A DNA stretch of 64,000 nt from Bacillota bacterium (lineage in GTDB: Bacteria > Bacillota > Clostridia > Christensenellales > SZUA-584): positions 62,001 to 126,000 of the forward strand of contig JAEWTL010000074.1 in NCBI GenBank assembly GCA_023459495.1. Direction: 5' to 3'. Each line of letters opens with the position of its first letter. The stretch's first letter is position 1. Of this stretch, positions 1-8,019 are shown piece by piece. The notes below the pieces were generated by a model. That model was not told where the DNA came from. It saw only the letters and a list, made by a program, of their open reading frames with translations, and did not search any database. The translations under genes and the position numbers were made by a program.

Positions 1-2
1 TG

Positions 3-1208
3 GATAGTGCGGCAGGTGAAGAAAATATCGACTACGCCGGGCTGGAGGCACAGCAGAATATCAGCCTGCTTGCGGTGGATTCTGGCGGCAGCATTTTATA
101 TATGTCGGACGGCCTGCCGATGCGCGGACAGCTGCAAAAGCAAATCCCCACCCTGTTGGCGCAAAGCGGGACCGGTCAGGTGGAGTTTTTGCAGGCTGAG
201 TCCAAGGATGCGCGCTATGCCATGGTGAGCAGACAGCTATCGGAGGACGTGTTTGTATTCGCCGTGTTTTCGATGGTGGATGTGAACGAAGCGTCTCGTC
301 TGCTCCTGCAGCAGCTTTGGATTGTGACGGCGGTGCTGGCCGCGGTTTCCGTGCTGCTGGCGCTGGTGCTGTCGCGCATGTTCGCAAAGCCTATCACGGA
401 CGTGACGGGCGCGGCCCGCATGATGGCGGAAGGAAAGACGGATGTGGCCCTGCCGGTCAGATCACGGGACGAGATTGGCCAACTGACGCAGGCGTTGAAC
501 GAGCTGGGGCAGGAACTGGGCAAAACCGAAAGTCTGCGCCGCGAGCTCATAGCCAACGTGTCCCATGAACTGCGCAGCCCGCTTGCCGTCATTCAGGGCT
601 ATGCGGAAACCGTGCGGGATGTGACGTGGCCCAATGAGGAAAAGCGCACCGCGCAGCTTACGATGATATCGGATGAGGCATCGCGCCTCAGCCGCATTGT
701 GACCGATATACTGGATTATTCAAGGATGCAGGCGGGCGTCGACCCGGTGGTGATTGCGGCATTCGCGCTGCGCCCCGTACTTGAGGACATGGCTGGCCGG
801 TACGAAGTGGCGGCAAAAGAAAAGCAGGTCCGGATTGAACTGGACTGTGACAATATGGCGGTCCGCTTCGACAGGGGCAAACTGCTGCAGGTGCTGAGTA
901 ACCTTTTGAGCAACGCCGTCCAGCACGCGCCGGAGCAGTCCGCGGTCACAATCCGTGCCGAGCAGCTCGCGGGCCAGGCAAGGATATCGGTGGTGAACGC
1001 CGGAAAGCCTATACCCGCGGAGGAGCTGGACCGTATCTGGGAGCGCTATCACCGCGTCCCGCAAACCCAGGGCAGCAAGGCTGTGGGCACCGGACTGGGT
1101 CTCTCCATGGTTAAAAGCATATTGGAACTGCACGATGTGCCGTTTGGTGTAACCAGCGATACAAAAGGCACCGTGTTCTGGTTTGAAACGGTGCCGATGG
1201 ATCGATAA
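3..1208 (+). CDS. Sensor histidine kinase, 5'-truncated by the window edge
   Basis: The reading frame is open from base 3, so the true start lies outside the window. Seen in order: the end of an extracytoplasmic sensor region, one membrane segment (about bases 310-375, LWIVTAVLAAVSVLLALVLS), a HAMP linker (KPITDV...DEIGQL), a HisKA phosphoacceptor box NVSHELRSP with the histidine at bases 564-566, an N-box (LSNLLSNAVQHAP) and a G2 box (GTGLGLSMVKS). These are the parts of a class I membrane sensor kinase that autophosphorylates and passes phosphate to a response regulator, presumably encoded just upstream. The signal is unknown. The neighbouring minus-strand DUF2202/4Fe-4S operon has an 11-base-spaced direct repeat in its upstream region that could be the partner regulator's site; that link is inference. 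Confidence 0.93.
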   Translation, partial: DSAAGEENIDYAGLEAQQNISLLAVDSGGSILYMSDGLPMRGQLQKQIPTLLAQSGTGQVEFLQAESKDARYAMVSRQLSEDVFVFAVFSMVDVNEASRLLLQQLWIVTAVLAAVSVLLALVLSRMFAKPITDVTGAARMMAEGKTDVALPVRSRDEIGQLTQALNELGQELGKTESLRRELIANVSHELRSPLAVIQGYAETVRDVTWPNEEKRTAQLTMISDEASRLSRIVTDILDYSRMQAGVDPVVIAAFALRPVLEDMAGRYEVAAKEKQVRIELDCDNMAVRFDRGKLLQVLSNLLSNAVQHAPEQSAVTIRAEQLAGQARISVVNAGKPIPAEELDRIWERYHRVPQTQGSKAVGTGLGLSMVKSILELHDVPFGVTSDTKGTVFWFETVPMDR

Positions 1209-1226
1209 AGACTTTTGATTACGTGA

Positions 1227-1320
1227 GGGCTGGCACCAGTAGGTGCCTGCGGGAGGGAATATGGCCTAAACGGTCACTCCCTCCGGCGCTACGCGCCACC
1301 TCCCTCACCCGAGGGAGGCT
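1227..1320. repeat. Small palindromic repeat unit between convergent genes
   Basis: Three hairpins follow one another: GGCACC-AGTA-GGTGCC (1232-1247), GGCGC-TAC-GCGCC (1285-1297) and CCTCCCTC-ACCC-GAGGGAGG (1299-1318). In addition GGGAGGG at 1251-1257 can pair with CTCCCTCC at 1277-1284. The sequence resembles the short GAGGGAGGTGGC-type interspersed repeats found between genes in many Clostridia. It lies between the convergent ends of the kinase gene and the 4Fe-4S gene, so it may also act as a transcription or mRNA-end structure. No second copy was noticed in this window. Confidence 0.6.
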
Positions 1321-1385
1321 AGTGTGCGGTAACGTTTGTAACGATGTTTCCCTATGATACAAGTACGCCAGCCTTGCTCTGCTAA

Positions 1386-2648
1386 TTAGTCAAACAACAG
1401 ATGTTTAAACTCACTGAAATCCATGCCTGCGCTGAGCGCCGCTGTTTTAATCGTATTTGTCGCCGGGTAATCTTCGGGCAGACCCAGCTTGACGTACATC
1501 TCTTCCAGCGGCATTTGCAGCGCGTCGCTCACTGCCTGCAGCGTCATCGAGCCTCGGATGTCGCTGGGCGCATATCCGTTGATTTCTGTATAGTCTTCTT
1601 CCCCGCCTTCAGCGATGACGCTTTCATTGCCCGCTTCTCCGTTTTCGCCGCTTTCTTCTCCAATATGTGAATCCTCTGTTATATTCAGATATCGGTTGGG
1701 CAGCAGTTGCATTGACCCGGTGGCGTACGCCACGCCCATGGGTACAAAGAACAGGGCCAGAGCAAGCACGGTTGCGAGTATGGGGTGCAACGCTTTTTTG
1801 CGGCCAAAGCCCGCCTGCAGCGCCCCCCGGCTGGGGCATACGTTAACGCAGTCGTTGCAGTTGATGCACTCCATATCCGTGATCTTTTCTTTCTGCGCGT
1901 TCATGATTTCCACGTTCATGGGGCAGACTTTGTTGCATAGGCCGCAGCTGATGCATTTGTCCTTATTGATGCGCACCGCATACGGGCTGACCTTGCCGAT
2001 TGCGCCATAGAGCGCACCGACGGGACAGAGGTATTTGCAGAAGAATCGGTCGTAAATGATGGAGCCCAGCAGCATGACGAGGAGCACGATGAACCCGACA
2101 AGATAAGTGGTCGTCAGGGAGTTAAAGTCCGCCAGATGCCCCAACGCGTTGAACGGATCGTAAGGCGTTATCCAAAGCTGCGCGGTCGCCCACGCCATCA
2201 CGACCGTGACGCCCAGCACCACAAATTTTAAATACCGCAGCACCCGGTCCAGCATCTTTGGCACCACGGGGCGCCTCTTAAACAGCTTGCGTCCGATCTT
2301 GCCGAAGAATTCCTGCAGGCCGCCAAAGGCGCAGAGCTGGCCGCAGAACGAACGCCGCATGATGACGGCAAGGCCAACCGTCGTAAAGAATATGACGAAT
2401 GTGCCGATGAATATCTTTTTGACAAACTCACCGAAGGTGATGAAAGCCAGCAGGGACTCCAGCCCGCCGTAAGGACAGATCGCATGGATAGACGGGGCCG
2501 CATAGCCCAGCACATGCAACGTAGTGGCTGAGATTACAAACAGCAGCAGGCTTGCCAGCATGGCCCACCGGAGTATGCGGGAGAAGACCTGCATGGCCTT
2601 CTCCCTTTTGGTGTATATGGGTGTTAACGCTTCCGCTTGTTTCTTCAT
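1386..2648 (-). CDS. Membrane 4Fe-4S ferredoxin-type protein (NapH/NosR-like)
   Basis: A 420-residue polytopic membrane protein. It has an N-terminal membrane helix, the CxxxCP-type motifs FCGQLCAFGG and FCKYLCPVGA at the ends of membrane helices, then two classical 4Fe-4S clusters (CISCGLCNKVCPM and CINCNDCVNVCPS), another membrane helix, and a soluble C-terminal tail with an acidic Glu/Gly-rich linker and a helical domain (LGLPEDYPATNTIKTAA). This is the plan of NapH/NosR/CcoG-like membrane electron-transfer proteins, which move electrons between a quinol or ferredoxin pool and an outside acceptor. The ATG is preceded by GAGGAGAT. It is the second gene of an operon behind the DUF2202 lipoprotein, 32 bases downstream. 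Its redox partner cannot be read from sequence. Confidence 0.85.
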   Translation of the reverse strand: MKKQAEALTPIYTKREKAMQVFSRILRWAMLASLLLFVISATTLHVLGYAAPSIHAICPYGGLESLLAFITFGEFVKKIFIGTFVIFFTTVGLAVIMRRSFCGQLCAFGGLQEFFGKIGRKLFKRRPVVPKMLDRVLRYLKFVVLGVTVVMAWATAQLWITPYDPFNALGHLADFNSLTTTYLVGFIVLLVMLLGSIIYDRFFCKYLCPVGALYGAIGKVSPYAVRINKDKCISCGLCNKVCPMNVEIMNAQKEKITDMECINCNDCVNVCPSRGALQAGFGRKKALHPILATVLALALFFVPMGVAYATGSMQLLPNRYLNITEDSHIGEESGENGEAGNESVIAEGGEEDYTEINGYAPSDIRGSMTLQAVSDALQMPLEEMYVKLGLPEDYPATNTIKTAALSAGMDFSEFKHLLFD

Positions 2649-2680
2649 ATTACATCTCCTCGGTTGATTTTAAATTGGGT

Positions 2681-3481
2681 TTACAGGTGCACGCGGAAGG
2701 CTTCGAGATGGGTTGCCGAAGCCGCCCTCAGGTTTTCGAATATGATGCGCACGTCGGCAGGCAGCTCCTGCGCCAGAAACTTATCGTACATGGCAATGTT
2801 GCTGACCTCGGCGTCCACTCCGGCCTGATATGCATCCGTCAGGCTGGATACTGCGGCAACGGATTCGCTGTCCGCATCCTCCGGCACGGCAACACCATAT
2901 TCGGCAAACAGCGGAAGCAGCTGACTGATATGTCCGTCTTCTGCCTTGATGATATTGCGGAAGGGTGCATAGCTGCCGAAAGTATCGATAATATAGGCGT
3001 ACTCCGCTCGGGCCATATACTCATCCTGAATGGCGTACGTCAGCATATCCGCCAGCGTAAGGTCTGCATCGGCAAGTGCCCCGGCAGAGCCGTAGCCTTC
3101 CGTATCCGCCGCAACGCCGGGTTCTGCGTCCGCCTGTACCGGCACATCCGAAGACAGTGAGTCATTCGCAGTGATGCAGTATGCATCACCATACGAACCA
3201 CGTCCACCGTTACCATTACCGTTGCCGTAGCCATTGCCGTAGCCGACGCCTGTTCCCAAAGTTTCTTCATCTGTACCGTTACCGTAGCCGGTGGCCGCTT
3301 CAGCATCCTGTTCATCCGCGCCGTAAGCAGCGTCCGTGCTGACTACAGTATCCTGTTCGTCTGCACCGTATCCGTTGCCGTGCTGATATCCTTCCAGTCC
3401 TGCCGGATTGGCCGTGCAACCTACCAGCAGTGCCGTTGTCAATATCAACACAACAACCAGTGTAATCATACTTTTTTTCAT
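2681..3481 (-). CDS. DUF2202 ferritin-like lipoprotein with Gly/Tyr/Asn-rich linker
   Basis: The start chosen is the ATG at 3481, behind AAAGGAG with good spacing; it begins a clean lipoprotein signal (MKKSMITLVVVLILTTALLVGC, lipobox cysteine about residue 22). The reading frame upstream of it has no ribosome site. After the signal comes a low-complexity linker of GYGNG/GTDE-type repeats, then a four-helix ferritin-like DUF2202 domain (LADMLTYAIQDEYMARAEY, later EDGHISQLLPLF and FENLRAASATHLEAF) with Glu/His pairs suited to a di-metal site. DUF2202 function is not known; the fold suggests metal or redox stress handling at the outer face of the membrane. It is the first gene of an operon with the 4Fe-4S membrane protein. 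Confidence 0.85.
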   Translation of the reverse strand: MKKSMITLVVVLILTTALLVGCTANPAGLEGYQHGNGYGADEQDTVVSTDAAYGADEQDAEAATGYGNGTDEETLGTGVGYGNGYGNGNGNGGRGSYGDAYCITANDSLSSDVPVQADAEPGVAADTEGYGSAGALADADLTLADMLTYAIQDEYMARAEYAYIIDTFGSYAPFRNIIKAEDGHISQLLPLFAEYGVAVPEDADSESVAAVSSLTDAYQAGVDAEVSNIAMYDKFLAQELPADVRIIFENLRAASATHLEAFRVHL

Positions 3482-3521
3482 GATCGTTACTCCTTTTTTT
3501 CTTTCATTATCCGGCGCAAAT

Positions 3522-3540
3522 GTGAGAGAAAAGTGAGAGA
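3522..3540. promoter_or_regulatory. Direct repeat, 11-base period: candidate response-regulator site
   Basis: GTGAGAGA occurs at 3522-3529 and again at 3533-3540, about 40 bases upstream of the DUF2202 start. Two tandem half-sites spaced by one helical turn are typical of OmpR/PhoB-class response regulators. A sensor kinase gene lies at the left edge of the window. The assignment is inference. Confidence 0.35.
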
Positions 3541-3675
3541 TTATCAAGAGGTTCATGAATTTGACGGATGCGCTGAATAGCGCGTTTGGCATGTTGGATC
3601 AGATATATAGCGTAATACTATTCGCTTTTTTTCAGGAATATAAATTAACAGGAGTAATTGTCGAAAGGAGTTGTT

Positions 3676-4170
3676 ATGCCTCCCAAATGTTATGTCTCGT
3701 ATAAGTCGGACGATCAGTGCTACAGGGACGAAATCGATGAAATGGAAATTGGTGCGGTGGAAAACGTTTACGACAACTCCGCCGATTACGACGTCGACAG
3801 CATCGTTTTAAAGCTGCGCCGCGGTGCGCTTTCGGACACCACGGTGACGATTCATCTTATCGGTACACACAACGCCGAGAGCCTTGGCTGGGAAGAACAG
3901 AAGTACATCAAACGCGAGCTGCAGGCGTCCCTGCTGCCGTCCAGCGACGGTATGCCCAACGCCATTATCGGCGTCGTGCTTCCCGAGGCCTACGGTAGTG
4001 TCTATACGGGCGGCGCCGTGCGGATCAATGACGTGACGGCGGTATGTGAATTCATCAGCGCCAATAATGACAGCCCCTGCTGTGTATTGCTGCGCTGGGA
4101 CGATTTTAAAGTGAACCCGCACGAATACATTATGGAGGTATATGCTGCGCGGGCTGCGGCCGCCGGCTAA
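3676..4170 (+). CDS. TIR-like (MTH538/ThsB-type, DUF1863) protein
   Basis: About 164 residues from the ATG at 3676, which has AAAGGAG six bases upstream; a TTG at 3658 is in frame but overlaps that site. The protein starts with a beta strand followed by YVSYKSDD, and carries VTIHLIGTHNAES followed by a GWEEQ helix. This is the pattern of the MTH538 branch of TIR-like domains (the ThsB family of Thoeris), which in known cases make or sense nucleotide signals from NAD. The next gene, 6 bases downstream, encodes a two-helix SLATT membrane protein. The family link is by motif only. The role as the sensor or signal-making half of a conflict cassette is inference from the pairing. Confidence 0.7.
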   Translation: MPPKCYVSYKSDDQCYRDEIDEMEIGAVENVYDNSADYDVDSIVLKLRRGALSDTTVTIHLIGTHNAESLGWEEQKYIKRELQASLLPSSDGMPNAIIGVVLPEAYGSVYTGGAVRINDVTAVCEFISANNDSPCCVLLRWDDFKVNPHEYIMEVYAARAAAAG

Positions 4171-4176
4171 AAACAG

Positions 4177-4692
4177 ATGGCCCGTATACACGAACCGAAA
4201 AACAGCATACCCAAAGATGAATTTTCCCCGTATCTTTCGGGTATGAAGAACAGCCCGGTGAAGGATTACATTACGTACCGCGTATGCGATCAGATACGTT
4301 GGTACGACCGAAAAAGCCGCCGCAACAGGTACGGTTATATGGCAGCTATGGCTTTCTGCATTGTGATGAGCGGGCTCATCCCCATACTGACGTCGAATAT
4401 TGACCTGCTCACATACAAGGTGATCATGACCGCCTTTGGCTCCAGCGTCACAGCCACCTCGTCAGTGTGCGCCTTTTGCAGGTTCCGGGAGCTTTGGATT
4501 TTGTACCGCACCCAGTGCGAGCTGTTAAAGAGTACGCTGCACCAGTTCTTTTCAAACTGCGGAGAATTTAAAAACAGCCCGGAGCCGCAGAAACTGCTGG
4601 TCGAGCTGTGCGAAGGGTACATGATGAAAGAAACCGGCATCTGGGCCAATGGGAACCCTCGCGGCGGTCAGTTTCCTTCCAGCGGTTCGTAA
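4177..4692 (+). CDS. SLATT / DUF4231-type two-helix membrane protein
   Basis: 171 residues. A cytoplasmic N-terminal segment contains YITYRVCDQIRWYDRKS, the signature entry to DUF4231/SLATT domains. Two hydrophobic helices follow (about 52-72, MAAMAFCIVMSGLIPIL, and 82-100, IMTAFGSSVTATSSVCAF), then a charged helical tail. SLATT proteins have been predicted from comparative genomics to be membrane-perturbing effectors gated by nucleotide signals. It starts 6 bases after the TIR-like gene with no strong ribosome site of its own, so it is probably translated by coupling. Its 3' end overlaps the convergent gene at 4668-4865 by 25 bases. Confidence 0.7.
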   Translation: MARIHEPKNSIPKDEFSPYLSGMKNSPVKDYITYRVCDQIRWYDRKSRRNRYGYMAAMAFCIVMSGLIPILTSNIDLLTYKVIMTAFGSSVTATSSVCAFCRFRELWILYRTQCELLKSTLHQFFSNCGEFKNSPEPQKLLVELCEGYMMKETGIWANGNPRGGQFPSSGS

Positions 4693-4865
4693 GTTTTCTT
4701 GAATATGTCCGGCTTACAGGGGTATTGCTCCCCTTTGATTCCGGTGATGATATAATCGCCCGCATCAGCCTTCATGTCGCCCTCGAGCGTATGGATCACC
4801 ATATCTTTTTTGGTCCGGTATGCGCTGATCACAACTGGCTTTTTCCTGTACTGCATTGCACCCAT
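4668..4865 (-). CDS. Small phage-type protein of unknown function
   Basis: 65 residues, or 62 if the second ATG (MQYRKKPVVISAYRT) is used. The pattern of an N-terminal YRKKPV strand and a C-terminal DYIITGIKGEQYPCKPDIFKKTYEP is one I recognise from small proteins common in prophages and mobile regions of Firmicutes; their function is unknown. It is convergent with, and overlaps the last 25 bases of, the SLATT gene. It is real rather than a shadow because the opposite frame is the poorly conserved tail of the SLATT protein and this motif is complete. Confidence 0.6.
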   Translation of the reverse strand: MGAMQYRKKPVVISAYRTKKDMVIHTLEGDMKADAGDYIITGIKGEQYPCKPDIFKKTYEPLEGN

Positions 4866-5166
4866 GCGTCTATCACTCCCGCATCGTAACGTTATCGGAT
4901 ATATGTTATCCGGTTTATAGTATTATATTCATTTGCAGCCTTTGTTGACTGTGCCGGCAAACCAGGCGTTTATACCGGGCAAACCTGTCATCATCCGTAT
5001 ATATGTATGCGCACTTGTGAGTATGTATCAATGTTCCCTTGGCTAAAACGTAGCGCACTTTATAGTATATGGTTATCGGTGGAGCTGGTGAAAATAAAAA
5101 AGCCGCCGGTTTTCGTCTGCGGCGAATCAACGTGAATAATAAACTGACCTTCCGGTAGCGCACGGC
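4866..5166. other. Non-coding stretch between two minus-strand genes
   Basis: It holds the promoter region of the small gene ending at 4865 (a TATAAT on the minus strand at 4922-4927 and a CGGAT...ATCCG inverted repeat near 4894-4913) and, at its other end, the terminator of the tetR gene at 5091-5123. No convincing open frame was seen. Confidence 0.4.
5091..5123 (-). terminator. Rho-independent terminator of tetR
   Basis: Read on the minus strand: GCCGC, a 12-base loop, GCGGC, then a run TTTTTTATTTT. It lies 44 bases after the tetR stop. Confidence 0.6.
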
Positions 5167-5778
5167 TCATTTTCCGCCGGTTTTCGGGCTGCTTGCTTCC
5201 TCTGCCAGAGACTCCTTCAAGCCGCCCTTGATGATGGTAAAAGCGAACGCCGTTATCTCCTCCGGCGTCTGTTTCTGTCCGGAGGAGAACCACGTTTCAA
5301 ACAGGCCGATGAAGCCGTTGATGATGAAGCCATTGAACAAGTCGAACCGTTCCGCATCCGCGTGAGGATTGATCGACTGCCAGATGTTGGAACACTTTTT
5401 AAAGACGAGCGATTTAAGCCGGTTTACGAAGTCCATGTCTCCGTGAGGCCCCAGCAGCACACCGGCCAGGTCTGCGTTCCGTGAGAGGCAGCTAAAGGTT
5501 TCGTTGATAAAGGAGACCGCGGAATTCTCTTTGCCGTAAACCATGGATTTGACGATTTCATCAAACTCCACAAAGAACTCATTTTCAAGCTTTGCCAGCA
5601 TATCATAGATATCTGAATAGTGAAAATAGAACGTGCCGCGGTTGACGTCAGCCAGTTCCGTTAGCTCCCGAACGGTGATTTCGTTGAGCGGTTTCTCGTG
5701 AAGGAGTTCTAGAAACACCGCTCTCAGCTTCTTCTTGGTATTGCGTACGCTGCGGTTTTCGTCGCCTTTTTTGTTCAT
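5167..5778 (-). CDS. TetR/AcrR-family transcriptional repressor
   Basis: 203 residues. The N-terminal helix-turn-helix is clear (FLELLHEKPLNEITVRELTELADVNRGTFYFHYSDIYDML), with an all-helical ligand domain after it ending near residue 190. It is transcribed away from the MMPL transporter gene, and the 160-base divergent region between them carries three TTTCAACAC half-sites, two of them as an inverted pair next to the tetR start. The natural reading is a local repressor that controls itself and the transporter/heptad-protein operon and is relieved by the transported compound. The inducer is unknown. The start ATG at 5778 has a modest AGGG ribosome site. Confidence 0.9.
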   Translation of the reverse strand: MNKKGDENRSVRNTKKKLRAVFLELLHEKPLNEITVRELTELADVNRGTFYFHYSDIYDMLAKLENEFFVEFDEIVKSMVYGKENSAVSFINETFSCLSRNADLAGVLLGPHGDMDFVNRLKSLVFKKCSNIWQSINPHADAERFDLFNGFIINGFIGLFETWFSSGQKQTPEEITAFAFTIIKGGLKESLAEEASSPKTGGK

Positions 5779-5795
5779 AAAAATTTAACCCTTCG

Positions 5796-5907
5796 ATTTT
5801 CAACACCTTTGAAGAAATGTGTTGAAAGTTGTACATCAGCTCGAAAAAGTGATTATTGAATCACCCAAACCAAAACGTATACTTTATAGTAGTCTAATTT
5901 TCAACAC
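5796..5907. promoter_or_regulatory. Divergent tetR/MMPL operator region with ATTTTCAACAC elements
   Basis: ATTTTCAACAC occurs at 5796-5806 and again, identical over 11 bases, at 5897-5907. Between them GTGTTGAAA (5819-5827) forms an inverted pair with the first copy across 12 bases. This fits a TetR-type operator system in a region shared by two diverging transcripts. Confidence 0.6.
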
Positions 5908-5937
5908 GAGTCAAGGCTACGTAAAGGAGGCGGCAAG

Positions 5938-8019
5938 TTGGAAAAGTTCTTTCGCGGCATCGTCAAACACAGACTTTCTGTGATTTTGATCTTTGCCGCG
6001 CTGACCGTTGTTTCGCTCATATTGAGCCCAATGGTATCCGTCAACAACAATATTGCGGACTACCTGCCGGATGACGCGGCATCTACCGTGTCCATCAATG
6101 TGATGAACGAGGAGTTTTCGAGCCCGGTTCCAAATCTTCGGGCCATGGTGGCGGATGTGACCATACCACAGGCGCTGGAGTATAAGGAACGGATCGCGGC
6201 TGTGGACGGCGTGCTGTCCGTGGACTGGCTGGATGATTTCGCGGACATCACCATACCTTTGGAATTTATGGATCAGGACGCGGTGGAAAGCTATTACAAG
6301 GACGGCTGCGCGGCATTCTCCGTTGTGGTGGACAGTCAGGCAGATAAGCGAGATGCTGCTGTATACGCCATCCGCGATATCGTCGGGGAGGATGGCGCGA
6401 TGTCCGGTACGGCTGTCAACAGCACGTACAGCGCGGCGAACGTATCCACCGAGCTGATGTACAGCATCGGCCTGTCGGTAATCTTCACGTTCATCATCCT
6501 CATGCTCACCCTGTCGTCCTGGGCCGAGCCGATGATCATTTTAATCTCTATCGGCGTGGCGATACTGATCAACAGCGGCACCAACATCTTTCTGGGAGAG
6601 ATCTCGTTCGTCTCGAAGATATCCGCCAGCGTACTGCAGCTCGGCGTGTCCATCGACTACTCCATCTTCCTGCTGCACCGGTTCGGCGAATACCGCCGCA
6701 AAGGGCTGGCTGCGGAGGAAGCGATGGTGCAGGCGCTCACATCGTCGATTGGGTCCATTGCATCCAGTGGCCTCACCACTGTGGTGGGCTTTGCGGCGCT
6801 GGTTGTTATGCGCTTCAAGATCGGCCCGGACATGGGCGTTGTCATGGCCAAGGGCATTGTGCTGAGTCTGATATCTGTGTTTCTGCTCCTGCCCTGCCTG
6901 ATCCTTTTCAGCTACAAGCTGATCGACCGGACAAACCACAAGGTCATCGTGCGCTCCGTCGAGCCGCTTTCCCGCCTGATCGCTAAAATCAAGGCTCCGG
7001 CGGCCATCCTGTTCGTGATACTCGTCATTCCGTCCATTCTCGCGCAGGGGAACAACCAGTTTCTTTACGGCGCTTCGCACCTGTTTAAATCCACCGGCAT
7101 CGTGATGACCGATAGGGCCAAGATCGAAGGCGTCTTTGGGCAGACCAATACGATGGTGCTGCTGGTGCCGGAAGGGGATTTCGCGGCGGAAAAGCAGCTC
7201 AGCGATGAGCTTAAGGACATTCCGCAGATGAAATCGGTCATCTCCTACGTGGACAACGTCGGACAGGAGATACCGCCCGAATATCTCGACGATGACACCC
7301 GAGAACAGCTGCTCTCCGGAAAGTACAGCCGCCTGGTGCTCAACCTTGACTGCGACGCGGAAAGCGAGCAAACCTTTGCGGTCATCGAAGAGATCAAGTC
7401 CATGACAAGCGGCTATTATGGCGGCGCGTATTATCTCGCGGGCGACAGCGCATCCACCCATGACTTAAAGACTGTCATCACCGCGGACAGCGTAACCGTC
7501 AACCTGCTGGCAGCCGTGAGTATATTCCTGATTCTGCTGCTGACCTTCAGGTCACTAACGATCCCTGTGATTTTGGTGGCGTCCATTGAAGGGGCGATAT
7601 GGCTCAACCTGGCGATACCGTATTTCACGGGTGAGCCGCTGTTCTACATCGGCTACCTGATAATCAGCTCGGTGCAGCTCGGCGCGACGGTGGACTACGC
7701 GATTCTGCTGACCAGCCGGTATATGGAGTTCCGAAAAACGATGGGCAAGCGAGAAGCGATACATGACGCGGTATCAAGATCCGGCATTTCCATCATTACG
7801 TCCTGTGCGATCCTCGCGTTTGCGGGCGTGATGCTCCGGCTGTTCAGCTCCAATCAGCTGGTGGCCCAGCTGGGCATGTTGCTCGCACGGGGCACACTGC
7901 TTTCCGCGACGGTCGTGCTGTTTGCACTGCCGGGCTTCCTGCAGGCCTTTGATGGATTGATTCGCAGAACGACTTTAAAAACCAATTTTTTGGATAGTAA
8001 GAAGGAGACAAAACAATGA
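5938..8019 (+). CDS. MMPL/RND-family membrane transporter
   Basis: 693 residues. The start is a TTG at 5938 with a full AAAGGAGG seven bases upstream; no better ATG follows. Two repeats of six membrane helices are each preceded by a large extracytoplasmic loop (about residues 35-165 and 380-500). The conserved DYSIFLLHRFGEYR and DYAILLTSRYMEFR motifs lie in the fourth helices of each half and mark the MMPL class of RND pumps. In other Firmicutes such proteins export lipids, lipopeptides or hydrophobic toxins using proton motive force. The gene overlaps the next one by 4 bases (ATGA), so the two are made together. Regulated by the divergent TetR in all likelihood. Confidence 0.92.
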   Translation: MEKFFRGIVKHRLSVILIFAALTVVSLILSPMVSVNNNIADYLPDDAASTVSINVMNEEFSSPVPNLRAMVADVTIPQALEYKERIAAVDGVLSVDWLDDFADITIPLEFMDQDAVESYYKDGCAAFSVVVDSQADKRDAAVYAIRDIVGEDGAMSGTAVNSTYSAANVSTELMYSIGLSVIFTFIILMLTLSSWAEPMIILISIGVAILINSGTNIFLGEISFVSKISASVLQLGVSIDYSIFLLHRFGEYRRKGLAAEEAMVQALTSSIGSIASSGLTTVVGFAALVVMRFKIGPDMGVVMAKGIVLSLISVFLLLPCLILFSYKLIDRTNHKVIVRSVEPLSRLIAKIKAPAAILFVILVIPSILAQGNNQFLYGASHLFKSTGIVMTDRAKIEGVFGQTNTMVLLVPEGDFAAEKQLSDELKDIPQMKSVISYVDNVGQEIPPEYLDDDTREQLLSGKYSRLVLNLDCDAESEQTFAVIEEIKSMTSGYYGGAYYLAGDSASTHDLKTVITADSVTVNLLAAVSIFLILLLTFRSLTIPVILVASIEGAIWLNLAIPYFTGEPLFYIGYLIISSVQLGATVDYAILLTSRYMEFRKTMGKREAIHDAVSRSGISIITSCAILAFAGVMLRLFSSNQLVAQLGMLLARGTLLSATVVLFALPGFLQAFDGLIRRTTLKTNFLDSKKETKQ

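Noticed and set aside
6541..7461. A 306-codon minus-strand frame
   Set aside because: Antisense to the MMPL gene; no motif.
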